64,000 bases of DNA. Origin: Alnus glutinosa (Eukaryota > Streptophyta > Magnoliopsida > Fagales > Betulaceae). Below are positions 36,633-48,903 of the stretch, piece after piece. Made by a program: the position numbers and the translations under genes. The notes beneath the pieces were generated by a model, which had not been told where the DNA came from, did not search any database, and worked only from the letters and a program-made list of their open reading frames with translations. The stretch lies in assembly GCF_958979055.1 (NCBI RefSeq), contig NC_084888.1, positions 4,358,001 through 4,422,000 of the forward strand, read 5' to 3'. Positions within the stretch are counted from its first letter, which is position 1. Every line of letters starts with the position of its first letter.

Positions 36633-38241
36633 TCCTACAATTGAATAAAAACAATAAAACGTTGTAGCCTGTTGAAATGGGAAATCATTATGATCATAAT
36701 ACCAAAAGTTTAAGTTTGACCCCACAATAAATTACGGAATAAAACACACAGACACTTTGGTCAGTTGGTGGATTCTTCCTTTGCTATAGACAACCTATAA
36801 AACAAACGCATGGTTCCAAAATCCAACAACCACGATGCAACATGGCCAAGAGATGCAATTTCATTTTGGGCTCAGATGCCCTCCGAGGTCGACCTTGCAC
36901 CTCGAGCTGCCTATATCATAAAATTTAATATGAAGCATGACTCTACTTCATGTGAAATGGAAAGATCCTAATTCTATACCAACTTTCTACTCTAATTAAT
37001 GTATATTCTTAAAGCTATGTTTGTTTTGGTGTATAATATTTTATAGTTTTTTTTTTTTTTGGAGTATTTGGGGCGACGTAAAAAATTGTTTAATTTGAAA
37101 ATGTTTTTAGTTGACCAAGAAAAATAACATTCACGAAACGTAAGAGAGGCATACTACCCATCCATCTCCGGTCAATCTCCTTTTCAAATTTATCACTGAA
37201 TCTGTACGACTTACATGTGGGTCATAGAGATGTAACAATAGATTAAAAAAAAAATAGATGAAAATGAAAAGATAGCATTTATTGGTGTAAAATGATTTAC
37301 GCTTATTATACGGGTAAATCATTTTTTGTTGCTTTCCCACATCTCTAGGTGAGCTAGTGTGAGATGATCCCTTTAAAACCTACATGGCCGAACACTTTTT
37401 TAGACCGATGGGCCTAGAAGGGCCCTCTCATAATTAATTGCCCAAATTACAAATAACATATGCATCGCAATTGCACTCTAAAACAATCAGTGTCTCCTCA
37501 ACATTTCTCTTTCTACTTTCTTCACGTTTATTAAGAATGGACAATGGTCTAGGTTAGGTTTCTCAATTAATAGGCGTCAAGGTTAGGTTTCTCAATTAAG
37601 AATAGTGGCACAACTATATGATTTATTTATAAATTATAATGACTTCTATTTATGGTGTAGTGGACATGCTATTGATGTACTTTTTGAGGTGTATTCCACT
37701 TGAGAATCACCTCATTTTTGGTTTTTTTTTTTTTTTAATTAATAATTAATTGACAATATAATCTCAACAAAAATAAAATAAAAGTACAAAAAAAGCGCCG
37801 AATATAAAATTTGTTTCTAAGTTTTTCATACTGCTGGAGCAACGCAATTATCGTTGGAGATTAAATGATTAATGCAACCTTTAACCATATCAATTATCAT
37901 TATCATTATGTCAATGAATTCGCATTCGAGTACATGAAGCCCTTTTTGTGAATACACACGCAGCAAACTCCTCCCAACGATCCCCTAAACCCGCGTAGTC
38001 CCGTAGTTACCACTCGGAGACAAGACAAAACTGAGAAATAACTATCAACGCCAGCTGCTGTCTCCTCCGCCATTGCTCTCTCACTCACTGTCTCTGGTTC
38101 CTAACTTCCTATGTCTAACTGTCTACACACGCAAACACACACAGCGATCCACTTTCAGTGCATGTATAAGCGTCAAGCTAGCTCTTTTTTAGTTATCCTT
38201 TGAAGCTCACAAAAAAGTAGGATCAGACAAGACTTCTTCCG
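36633..38241. other. Upstream region of the receptor-like kinase gene
   Basis: No gene is recognised. The last 100-150 bases are probably the leader of the kinase gene. A GTTAGGTTTCTCAATTA word is duplicated at about 37553-37569 and 37582-37598. No convincing TATA box stands out. Confidence 0.45.
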
Positions 38242-40746
38242 ATGTCTGATCACAAAGCAGGCCGTATGAACGACCAGCTCTCAAATCAAACCTCAATCTT
38301 TGGCCTTAAACTCTGGGTGGTTCTTGGCTTTTGCGTTGGAGCTGCCTTTGTGCTTCTTCTCTTCCTCATCTCTCTCTGCTGGCTCGCCTCAAAGCGCTCC
38401 AAAACCAAGACTTTACGCCGACCCACGATCCCACTTGTCTCCAAAGAGATCCAAGAGATCAGAGTCGACCATGCCCGCTCCAAGCCAAGCAGGACTCAAA
38501 TCCAAGCCGTCCCATTTCCTGAACCGGACCCAGTTCCCGGAATTGAAAGGCAGGCTCTGCTGCCACCTCCGGAGGAAGAGAGCCCGGTGGGATACCACCA
38601 CAGGATTCACATTGAGATTGGAAAGGACCATAGGATTTCTTATCCTGAACCGTTTTATCGGTCTTCTTCTTCGCACGGGAGTGGGGAAGGTCGTGGTGTG
38701 GATCATCCGGTGGCTATGGTGGTCCCTGAAGTTTCACACTTGGGGTGGGGGCATTGGTATACTTTGAGAGAGCTCGAGGCCTCGACCAATGGCTTTGCCG
38801 ACGAGAACGTCATCGGCGAAGGTGGGTATGGGATTGTATATCACGGTATTTTGGAGGACAAAACTCAGGTTGCTGTCAAGAATTTGCTCAATAATAGGTG
38901 TTTTCTTGCTACCTTCATCTTTTTACTACCTTTAGAATGCACTCTGTTTTTGGGTACATTAGAGGTGGAATTTGGTGTTATATTAGAATTTGGGGCTTCA
39001 TTATATTGAACCAATTAGGTAATGTTAAAGATTGATGAATCAGATATTTGGGTATCCTGTAGGGGACAAGCTGAGAAGGAGTTTAAAATTGAGGTTGAGG
39101 CAATTGGCCGGGTTCGGCATAAGAATTTGGTGAGATTGCTTGGTTACTGTGCTGAAGGAGCTCACAGGTACTCAATTATTGCCTAATTACTACAGCTTCC
39201 TTATTTGTTGAACTTTAGCCTTTGGTATTGCAAGCTAGTAGAGTGTATTAATTCCCCGTTGGAAATACTATTAAGTTGATGTTGTATACTTTCATAAATG
39301 AGGTTAGATATATCATCTTTACGTCTTGCGGATGACTGCTTGTTTGGTTATATGATAGGATGCTTGTCTATGAGTATGTAAACAATGGGAATTTGGAGCA
39401 GTGGCTTCATGGGGATGTAGGGCCTTGCAGCCCTCTTACTTGGGAGATTCGGATGAATATCATCCTTGGAACAGCAAAAGGGTATGATCCAAATCACTCA
39501 CATCTGAGCCTTATTTTTTCATGTTCATTCATTTCCCTGCATCTCATCCACTGCATTGTTTCACTGGCCTCATGTAGGCTAGCTTACCTTCACGAGGGAC
39601 TGGAACCCAAAGTTGTTCACCGCGATATAAAATCGAGTAACATTTTAGTTGACAAGCTGTGGAATGCAAAGGTTTCAGATTTTGGCCTTGCCAAGCTCCT
39701 CGGCTCAGAGAGTAGCTACATTACAACCCGTGTCATGGGAACATTTGGGTATGTAGGGCTGTGTTTATATATGAGTCTGCGTGCCAGTGTGGCTAAAGAG
39801 GCAACAACAGTCATTTTTTTTGCTGGTTTTGTAGCTATGTAGCTCCTGAATATGCAAGCACAGGCATGTTGAACGAAAGAAGCGACGCGTACAGTTTTGG
39901 GATTCTTATAATGGAAATAATTTCTGGAAGGAACCCGGTTGATTATAGCCGACCTCCGGAAGAGGTTCGCACAATATTATTAATATTGCTTTGCTTCAAA
40001 GATACTAGAATCAGCTGAAAAGCTTTTCTAGGTTGGTCTTTTATCATCTTTCTTCTTCCATGTTGCTTTTTTAATTAAAAAGCCAAGAATTTTCAGGTCA
40101 ACTTAGTTGAGTGGCTTAAGAATATGGTCGCTAACAGGAATCCAGAAGGAGTATTGGATCCAAAGCTACCTGAGAAGCCTACTTCAAGGGCATTGAAGCG
40201 GGCTCTTCTTGTGGCTTTACGTTGTGTAGACCCTAATGCAGAGAAGCGGCCAAAAATGGGACAAGTTATACATATTCTTGAAGCTGAAGACACCCCATTC
40301 AAAGAAGTATGTATGCAAATCTGCTCAAAATTCATTTCAAATTCAGTCTAATACATACAGGTACACTAACAATGCTCGGATCACCTACTATCCAATCAAT
40401 TAGTCATTTCAACAAATAATCTATATTTAAGCGGATTAATTAGGAAAACGAATCTAAAATCTGGCTAACTCTTATGTCTCAAACGGAGTGAATAATACTT
40501 GATGCATATGATTTCATGAAATTTAAACAATGTATTGCTTCTGAGCATTTTGCTTTCCTGCTTGTTCTTTTGGGCAGATATTTGTAATCCATTACTGTTA
40601 TCACAACTTCCATTTATCTTGTTTGGTCCTTTCTTGTAGCTGTTTACTGATCTGGTTGTGAGTATCTTGTATTCTTGTTTTAGGAACGTAGAGTTGGAAG
40701 GGACAGAGGAGAGGCCAACATGTCAACAGTGCAAAGGATGTCTTGA
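38242..40746 (+). CDS. Receptor-like Ser/Thr kinase (At4g34500-like)
   Basis: Seven exons join in phase: 38242-38897, 39063-39167, 39359-39481, 39578-39748, 39835-39964, 40097-40306, 40684-40746, giving 485 residues. The protein has a short N terminus, one membrane segment at about 25-48 ([19 protein letters not shown]), a linker with [11 protein letters not shown], and a kinase domain from about 185. Kinase landmarks are the glycine loop [16 protein letters not shown] with Lys213, HRD at 309-311, DFG at 329-331, GTFGYVAPEY and [12 protein letters not shown], so it is an active-type RD kinase. It has no extracellular ligand domain. The order and wording of motifs closely match Arabidopsis At4g34500 and relatives, whose substrates are largely unknown. 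One oddity is SDAYSFG where the family has SDVYSFG. The short last exon adds a basic tail. Confidence 0.93.
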
Positions 40747-41447
40747 AGGCCCCTTTGATGTGAATAATTCTTGATGCATATGATCAAAACTGTAGGACTT
40801 TCACGAAAGTGGGGTGCATGCCACTGAGGCAAGATGGCGACATCAAGAAAAAATGTGAAGGTCCCTTTCCCAGTCTATAATTATACTAAGACTTGCTTGG
40901 CTGATTATGCCCCTCTACATAGCCAGCAAAAATAGCTACGTGACAGTAATATGATTATTTCTTTTTAGGAAGCGATTAGTCATTTGCTTAGCTTCTAAAG
41001 AGAACAATCCAACAAATTACAGAGTTTCACCTTAAAATTGCCAATGTGGTCAAGAAATTGAAAACTGTATTAGACAAGAAGAATCTATTGGACAAAAGAA
41101 AGACCCCATCTTCTGAATTTCATATGCAATGCTTCGTTTTAACAAAACTCAATTAGTGCCGTGTATATCTAATATCTTAGGCGCTAATGAAAAAAAAAAA
41201 AAAAAAAAAAAAAACCACAGCACATCTCGTGTAGTTTTTTAACAGTTCAAATTTAATTTCAAATTTTTCATGAGAAAGGAGGAGTGAAATTAAATTTGGA
41301 CAGTTGAAAAAACTTTGACAGCAATTAAGCCAAATTGCTAATATAATTTTCAGCCATAATTATCTCAAAACCTGAAATGAAAGTAACGACATCAATCTCA
41401 TCCAAATAAATGCTCCGTGTGGTTCAAAGTATAGAAGAGGAAGGTTA
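40747..41447. other. Convergent intergenic region, kinase and PLC-X genes
   Basis: The two genes meet tail to tail, 701 bases apart. The region should hold both 3' untranslated ends. An A-tract of about 24 bases lies at 41190-41213. Nothing else is seen. Confidence 0.6.
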
Positions 41448-44400
41448 TTACAGCCATGAAAAGAGAGTAGTGGCCAGTATTGCCCCAAACAACCATCGCA
41501 GTTGCATTGGCCTACTATCCAAGTAAGCAATGTTGGAAGAACCTGGTGATGATCCAGATCCTGCAGCAGCAGGTGGAGGCGGAGCAATGGGAGGGACGTC
41601 GCAAGAACCAAACGTAGCGTTTGCCTGCTCATATATAAACAAGGGTCAGATTACAAGTTAGCCTTATAGCCTCCCATTGTATTCAATCTTTTCTAGAATT
41701 CTTTGTTACAGACTAAGGGAGAAGAAATAGTTGGAAACCTTGCAGTAGGCAATGTTGTCACACCCACAAGTCAAATGACCGTTTGCTTCATCTACAGCTT
41801 CGGGGGCTCCTCCACCATCACTCCTCTGCCACAAAAAAAGTCAATATATATAGCAGATATGACTCTCTTGAAAGAACTTACATAACATAACGAGTACAAG
41901 CCAATACCTGGTAAAAATCAACAGCAATGAAGTTTGGCCACCGTTTACCATCTGCTTCATAACATGTTTGCATCATGGTAGTTAATGGAGTAGAATTGTC
42001 GGCGCAAGCTTCAGAAGCATTGGGATTAGTAGGAAAATAATTCTGAAGAACCAAGGATATTGTCTTTGTGTTCATGGGCGACGATTCAGCACGACTTGGG
42101 CATGAACCAGCTACCATCCCTTCATCTCCATCTGATATTCCAGTACACCATCAAAGATTCAAAATTGATTGATTCTTCACCTCTAGTTAAAGAAACAAGC
42201 ACACTATTTATTCTGTGGCAGAAGAACTGATGGGTCCAAACACTACTTTCTTTCTTTCTTTTTTTTTCCCTTATGCTAGATTAAACTTTTAGTAAATCTT
42301 TGGTTTTTAGAACATAATCTACCTGACCAAGCACTAATGCTTCAAATTTTCAGTCAGTAAACAAATAACAGGCTTTAGGAAGAAAACATAATACTCACAC
42401 TGACTTTCTACCACATAGTTCCACTGATAAGCAATCCCCTCGGAGGCCTCCTTGGATGATTTTGAGGTGAAGACCACCAACCGCTGATTCTTCTGGATCA
42501 TATCATCGACTGTCGGCCAATTGGTGCCGTTCTTGGGCATCTGTGACAGCGGGAACCAGTATTTACTAAGGCCAGATGCATTAAAGACCTTTGACAAGCC
42601 CTGTGAAGATGTCACATAATCCTCAATAAAAATGGTGACAATCTCCGACGGATTTGCTTCTAAAAACGCCTGGATCTCTTTCAGCACGTTAATGGCAGGT
42701 TGCTGAGAACCAACAAATTAAGTTAGTGCACGATGAGTTAGAGGAGGAGAAATTATACTTAGCAAAGTTAACGACCCATCCAAAGAGGCTCTTACAAATG
42801 CTGTGTAATTGAGACATTTGCCGTCAAAGGAGTGACATAACCAAATGTCATTCTCGAAGTCATACATATCTAGCATCAGCCCTCGAACGCCATTCTACAA
42901 GAGAATACACACACATCTTTATGAAAAGTCAAATAAACAAACAAAATAAATCAATATATATTCGCCTAAATATAAAACTAATGTGGTAGGTTCTCACCAA
43001 CCATATTTAAATAGCAGAAGTGACATGATTTTGGTGGGTTAGTTGGTATGCTTACTTTTTAATCCCCGCGCAATTATAGCTCGCACAGCAAATGCATTGG
43101 CAAAGTCTTAGGTCCGTTGGGTATTATCATATATGTGATTTATTTCAACACGTCTAATTAAAAAAATAGTGATTTTAAAAAGCACGATTTAAAAATGTGA
43201 TTTTAAAAAACGTAATTAAACGTTTGATAAAATAATAATTCGATATTTAAAATTATAGTTTAGTCTTTAAAATCGTGCGTTTTTAAAAACGTGTTCCCTC
43301 ATCTACGATTTGAAAACACAGATTTTTTTACGTTTTGAAATCACAATTTTTCAAATTGCACTCTTAAACAATACGGCCTCGTTCGGTACATAGAATAAGT
43401 ATTCTATTAGGAAAATAAATAGTTATTACTAGGAATAAAAAATAGTAGAATGAAATAGATATTCAAATTCCTTGGTTTGGTAACAACACATATAATACAA
43501 TTGGAATTGAACCAAAATTACTAAAAAAACCCACATAGTTTCTTATTTTTCTAAAATAACTCATTTTTTTTTTTAAAAAAAATAAAATTGAAGATGTTCA
43601 ATATGTGGCCCGTCGGGCCACCCACATATCTAATGAGTTCTTTATTTATTTATTTATTTATTTTATTATTATTATTATTTAAGTTTAGTTTGAAAAAATA
43701 AAAGAAAAATATGGTTTTTTTTTTTTGAAAAGGTTGTCTATTTTTTCATGAATAGAGGAATAGCTATTATTTTTTGTAAGGGAATATTTATTTCCATAAA
43801 ATAACTATTTCTAGAAATAGGTATGTACCAAATAAAAGAATGACTATTTTATTGCATTTTAAGGGCCTATTTCGCAAACTAAACAAGACTTACATAATTT
43901 TTTGCGATTTGATTTAAAATAACACTTTATATCCGTGAAATCGTAGTGCTAAACACACTTGAGTAATTCTATAACTATAAGTCTATTATGTGTCACTTTT
44001 GTGTCCTTAAAAAAATAAGGTGACTTTAAAATCACAATTTAATCAAAATTTAATAGTGATCAATTACAAGCTAATGATGATTTTAAAAGTCAGCTCATTT
44101 TTTAAGGGACACAAGAGTGACATAAGAAAGATTTCTAACACTATTCAAACACACTCTTATTCCGTGACGATTTGATAACAATTTTGAAAACATTTTTAAA
44201 ATAAAAGACACTTTTTTTAAAAAAAAATGATTAATAATCAAATCAAACGCAACTCCGTTTGATTTTTTTTTTCTTAAAATTAAAACATTAACAAATACTC
44301 TACAGTAGAAAAATATTCAAAATTATTTTTATTATTACGACACGTCAAAACACTTTTTCAAATAAAAAATAAAAAATAAAAAATAAAAAATAAATTACAT

Positions 44401-45325
44401 TAACAAACAAAGCCAAAGCTTAATTTTGAATTATGGACCACATCAAAAAAACATTTTTCACCTTTAAATCTCAAAAGTCAAAAACACATTTTAAGACCAT
44501 TATCAAACATACCCAACTACCCAAGCTTCCTGCCGATAAAAGGAACGTACTGTGGTACTTTTCTCCATCAAGACAGTTTTCTCAAATTTACAAAAAATAA
44601 AAAACAGTTTAATAACACTCTAACAAAGTATTTTTAAAAATTAATATCGGAAAAGTATTTATCTAAAAAACGCCTCTGATGTTGATCTTTCAGAAACACA
44701 GTTATATGCATACTTAGGAGAAACAGAAACTCACATTGAGTTGGCTGGTGACCGAGTCTTCCTGGTTGGTAGGAGAGAGTAATGGATAACCAGTCGCGGA
44801 CTTTGCACCCAACAGAGCGTACGAGTTGTGGGTCGTCAGCCATGAGTACTGGTTATATGGCAGGCCTTTCACCTAATCACACACCAAAACCACAGCATGC
44901 CAGACATATGTTATTCAATCAGAAAACAACCACCCAACAGAACAAATAAACAAAAACGAAGAAAAATAGACATACTTTTGATGTGGGGTTCAGTGGTTGG
45001 ACCCGAACGCATCTGGACCGGGTGTTGCCGCTGGCATCGCACTTTTCGCAGCGTAAGCCGGAGTCACATTCACTGTTGGACGAACATGTCTCTCCGATCT
45101 GAGTCGAAGTACATGAACCAGAATTAGAATTAGAAACATTGATTATATATTAGTAATGGAGCCTAGCTGTTTGGGAGTTTAGGGAAATACCGTGAGACAG
45201 GAGGAACAGGAAAAGAGACAAACTGCTATGAACAGAGATTGGACTTGGAGATTGATGAACAAGTTTATTCTCTGCAATATGGAAAACAAGGTGTCTGTGT
45301 TAATGACACTCAAAATAACATGCAT
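41448..45325 (-). CDS. GPI-anchored PI-PLC X-domain protein (At5g67130-like)
   Basis: Eight exons join in phase: 45325-45191, 45098-44976, 44872-44735, 42894-42796, 42702-42399, 42131-41908, 41825-41739, 41624-41448, giving 428 residues (At5g67130 has about 426). A hydrophobic signal ([14 protein letters not shown]) is followed by a Cys-rich segment ([19 protein letters not shown]), then the X domain with active-site-like histidines H101 (WLTTHNSYA) and H153 (WLCHSF) and the conserved [14 protein letters not shown] Pro/Ala/Gly/Ser stretch and a hydrophobic tail ([15 protein letters not shown]) predict a GPI anchor. The protein is therefore probably on the outer plasma membrane or in the wall. 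It lacks the Y and C2 domains of true PI-PLCs, and the family's substrate is not established. The ATG at 45325 is the first in a frame that is open further upstream without an ATG. Intron 3 (42895-44734) is long because it is loaded with MITEs. Confidence 0.92.
43105..43365. repeat. MITE-like AT-rich repeat in PLC-X intron 3
   Basis: It opens with TTAGGTCCGTTGGG and is built from GATTTTAAAAA and AATCGTGCGTTTTT words like those in the element at 34858-35212. It directly precedes a second MITE. Its right boundary is unclear. Confidence 0.45.
43375..43890. mobile_element. Harbinger-like MITE in PLC-X intron 3
   Basis: Left end GGCCTCGTTCGG and inverted right end AGTCTTGTTTAG are related to the ends of the 33642-34212 element, as are the internal GGAATAG/CTATTCC words. 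TAC flanks both sides (43372-43374, 43891-43893). A short palindromic core TGGCCCGTCGGGCCACCC lies near 43605. It has no coding capacity. Confidence 0.6.
43985..44130. repeat. Snap-back repeat in PLC-X intron 3
   Basis: The left arm (TGTCACTTTTGTGTCCTTAA) has an inverted counterpart at about 44088-44120 (GACACAAGAGTGACAT on the + strand). The arms enclose AT-rich DNA. It resembles the structure at 366-515. Confidence 0.45.
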
Positions 45326-45539
45326 GAAAGCTGTAGGAATGAGATCAAGGAGATTGGATATGCCTTCATTAATTGTGGCATCTGGGTTTGTTCTGATCGA
45401 GAGGGAGAGAGAAAGGTGGTTCTCTCTCTCTTCTGTAGCAGTATTTAATCTTAGGTGCAAGGATTGACTTTGGTTCTGTCCCGAGGAAGGTGAAATGAGA
45501 ACATGCGAGTTTGGTACGAGAGAGGGAAACGTCAAACGC

Positions 45540-46394
45540 GTCTCTAGCTTCCTATTTACTCGTCCGTTTTCTTCGTTATACAGCGGCTTAATTTGGCCAA
45601 AGAATTTCTTTAAGATATTTTAAACAAAAAAAAAAATTGTACGTTTCAAGGTTAAATGTGAATGTATTGATTAAGAAAAAGAGCAGTTAAGTGCAAATTA
45701 ATGTTGTTTTATGCTAATATTAATTTATAGTCCGACATCCGTTTGTGTAATTTGTGAAAAAGAAATAACATGAGATGAAGATATATATTAGCAATAGCCC
45801 ATCTATTCATCTCATTTATAAAATAAAATAAAATAATAAAATAATTTTGTTTAACAAGTGTTAATTAATTGAATGAAGCGAAATTAAAGAAAATAATAAT
45901 TTTTTAAAATGTCCAAGATTAAGTCATAGACACAAACACAAGATAGTTTTCAAACACATATGATATGCCGCCTGAGATAATTTATTTACAAGTTTGAAGT
46001 TTAAAAACATTAATAAATGAATTATATGTGCTAAATAGGGACGAATTTAAGGGGGCCAAGGGCCCTGGCCGGCCCCTCCAAAGGTCTAGAAACAATTTTA
46101 AAAAAAATAAGTGTACGTTTTGAGATTTTTCTGACAGAAGTCTTAGAAATCTTTGAACTAATTATTCTATTTCAACCCAAACTTCTTCTTCTTCTTCTTC
46201 TTATTTTTATTTATATATATATATATATAGGTCAACTCAAATATATTGGGAATTAAATTATAGCCAGCTAAAATTGACACAGCCTCACCACGAAAGAATT
46301 TTGGAAGGAATAATGCTAATTTTCATATATACAGCATATATATTATGATAAAAATAATGAAGTCCAGGCTTCTAGAGAGATAAAATCTACGTGA

Positions 46395-46469
<75 letters not shown>

Positions 46470-48903
46470 TATTATGATAAAAAATAAGTAGAAAAATAAA
46501 ATGGTGAATCCATTAATATCATACAATATCGTGTTTGCCGAATTCTAGCTATGACCCGATCGAGTTGTCTAAAGTTGTCCCATTCTTCGTTACTATTCCA
46601 TTTTAAATTTACCTTGTAGCTCTGCAGATCCTAGTCAAAAGAAAACAACCCTTATATTTATATAATATATATAGCCCTCGTGTGATATGGGATTACGTAC
46701 CCCATCCACACAATTTCTCCGATACGCAATTGTTATAAAAGCAAATCGTAACCAAATTGAATTGGGAAGAATGAATCATCTTACGACTATCAGTTGCGTC
46801 TCCTGCGATGACAAAGATGGAAACGGAAAAAATTGAAGAAAAAATAAAATAAAATAAAAGACTACAGAAGAATTGCTCAACGAATATGCCAGGGGTGGTA
46901 GATGAGCCTAACTGCTCTTGAACTCAGTTCCCTTAAACTCGATTTGAAAAATAAATGAAACATAGATTAAAGTTAAAATTTTTCTGAATTTTAATATTAA
47001 TATTTTTTTTTATAAAACTCCAATCGTGCTTGAGCAGCTCTAGTTCAATTGGAGGCTTGGCTTGTTAAGCTAGTCGAGTTCGAGCCAAGTTCGAACTTGG
47101 CAAGGCTCTTAACGAGCCGAATTCAAATAACCTTTCAAAATTCAGCTCGAATTCAAGCTTATTTTCTATCTATTCTAACCGAATTTAGAAAGCTTGGTTC
47201 AGCTCGAATACATCTCTTTACATGCATCTATGACAAGGGCATCATCCATGAGAACGTAGAATTGTTCTTTCATGTGCGCCATAAAGGGAGAATGATCTTT
47301 TCCATTTCATTTAACCGGTTAATGTACTCAAAGGGATAAAGTGGTCCAAAAAAAAAGAGAAAATTATCACTTTACGTCTTTACCCCTCTAAATGCATTAA
47401 CCGACTCCTCTCCATTTCACTTTTTCTTGGCTATCTATTTTCTTTACTCCGCGGCTCTTAGTGGACCTTTATTTGGTCTACAGCTCGCTGGGCCCATTCG
47501 TTGGGCTTCTATTCTAAAGTCTCCCACATTCTCTTGGACTACGGGTGCAGCCCAATGAGAATTAAGTGAGGCCTTATTCCAGAAGCTAAACTCATTCAAC
47601 AATTCATTCTAAAAGACTAAAATTTCCAATAGGAAAGTTGCAATTTGAACCGAATTCAAATGAAAATCGGCTGGAAATTGGAATCTTGAAACCGTGTGAA
47701 ATTTTTGTTCCTCTTATACTTTCATGGGCAGCTCCGCCTGTGCTCTGCTGGAGCCGACTTCAAGAACTGGAGCAGAGCGCCCCTGGCCTCGTCGAGCGGA
47801 ACACACTATGCTCTTTGCTTGCTCCGAAGAAGATGGCTGGGTCGCCGTCCTACATCAATGTATGGTTATGAATTTATTTTGCACTGTTGTGTATGCCATA
47901 TATGCAACCTGGCCTCCTGGTTACCTTAATTTTTCATTTTTGTGTTGCCAGTGGCCATAATAGTCATTCACTTGTTTTATATGCGAACATGACAGAATTA
48001 AGCAACGTAATTAAAAAGACATCTTCAACTTAATTTCTTCGTACCACCCTATAATTCTCCTAGCCTCCTAGGTTAAGTTTTGTCGGTCGTTATTGGTATT
48101 AAATTTCTCCCAATTCCGGAGCTTCCTGGATGAATGATAATGAGACAGTCTAGTGGGCAGAAACTATGATTTAAAGCATTGTTCTAACTGAGTGGCATGT
48201 AATTTTGGAGGGTTAAAACTGCTGCTCAGCATGTTAGAATATATAATGGGACATGATTTCCGAGATTTGATTGTAATAGATTGTAATCTTTTATAATAAC
48301 ATTTGATTTTCAAAAAATCTAATTCATTTCACTGTAAATACATATTTATTTACCCCAATGTCCTATAAATATAATCATTTTGTATTTTAACATCATCATA
48401 TCATATGAATATGAGCAAAATGTACCCATTACGACTTTATTTTATGAATATTTATAGATCGAACCATATAAAATTTATTGTTTTTATTTTCTTTTTTATA
48501 AAATCTGATTATAGGCCGGATTACCGTCAATTACAGTCAAATCTCTTAAATCATATCCCATAATATATTATATTATAACAGTGCATGTATGGTGAAGTAA
48601 GGAATATTGAAACTTAGTTTGTGGAGGCCAGGTGGGCAATCTAGCCTATCTTCTGCCTTAAAAAGGAGAAACAACGCCATCTTCTCCCTCTTTCACGTTA
48701 ACAAAATGGGATAATTAAAGGGAAAACGCACAATAAATGGCAATGAATGTGGAACTTCTTTTGCAATTGGTGAACAATCATAGTCTTGTCACTTTAATTT
48801 AGTGGCCGGTCCAGACATGAAAAGTGAATATTTTGTGTTTTCTACTTTTTTATAGACAAGCTTAAATATTGTTTTCCACAGGTGAGCCATCGATCTCTCA
48901 CCC
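45540..48903. other. Intergenic region, PLC-X to subtilase
   Basis: No complete gene is recognised. 45780-46680 is AT-rich and includes an (AT)n run. Near 47480-47550 are several GGGCCCA, TGGGCT and GCCCAAT words of the site II promoter type. These are followed at 47724-47871 by a more GC-rich patch with a short ATG frame that has no family resemblance. The last 150 bases are the subtilase promoter and leader. Confidence 0.45.
46397..46467. repeat. (AT)n microsatellite
   Basis: About 71 bases of uninterrupted AT dinucleotide in the intergenic region. Confidence 0.95.

Noticed and set aside
36543-36725. Lys-rich open frame on the - strand
   Set aside because: It is the translation of a polypyrimidine tract with no conserved content.
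45325-45535. Longer N terminus for the PLC-X protein from 45535
   Set aside because: The codon at 45535 is TTG, the stretch includes a GA-rich leader-like segment, and the signal peptide fits the ATG at 45325.
46323-46526. Open frame of alternating Ile-Tyr
   Set aside because: It is an (AT)n microsatellite.
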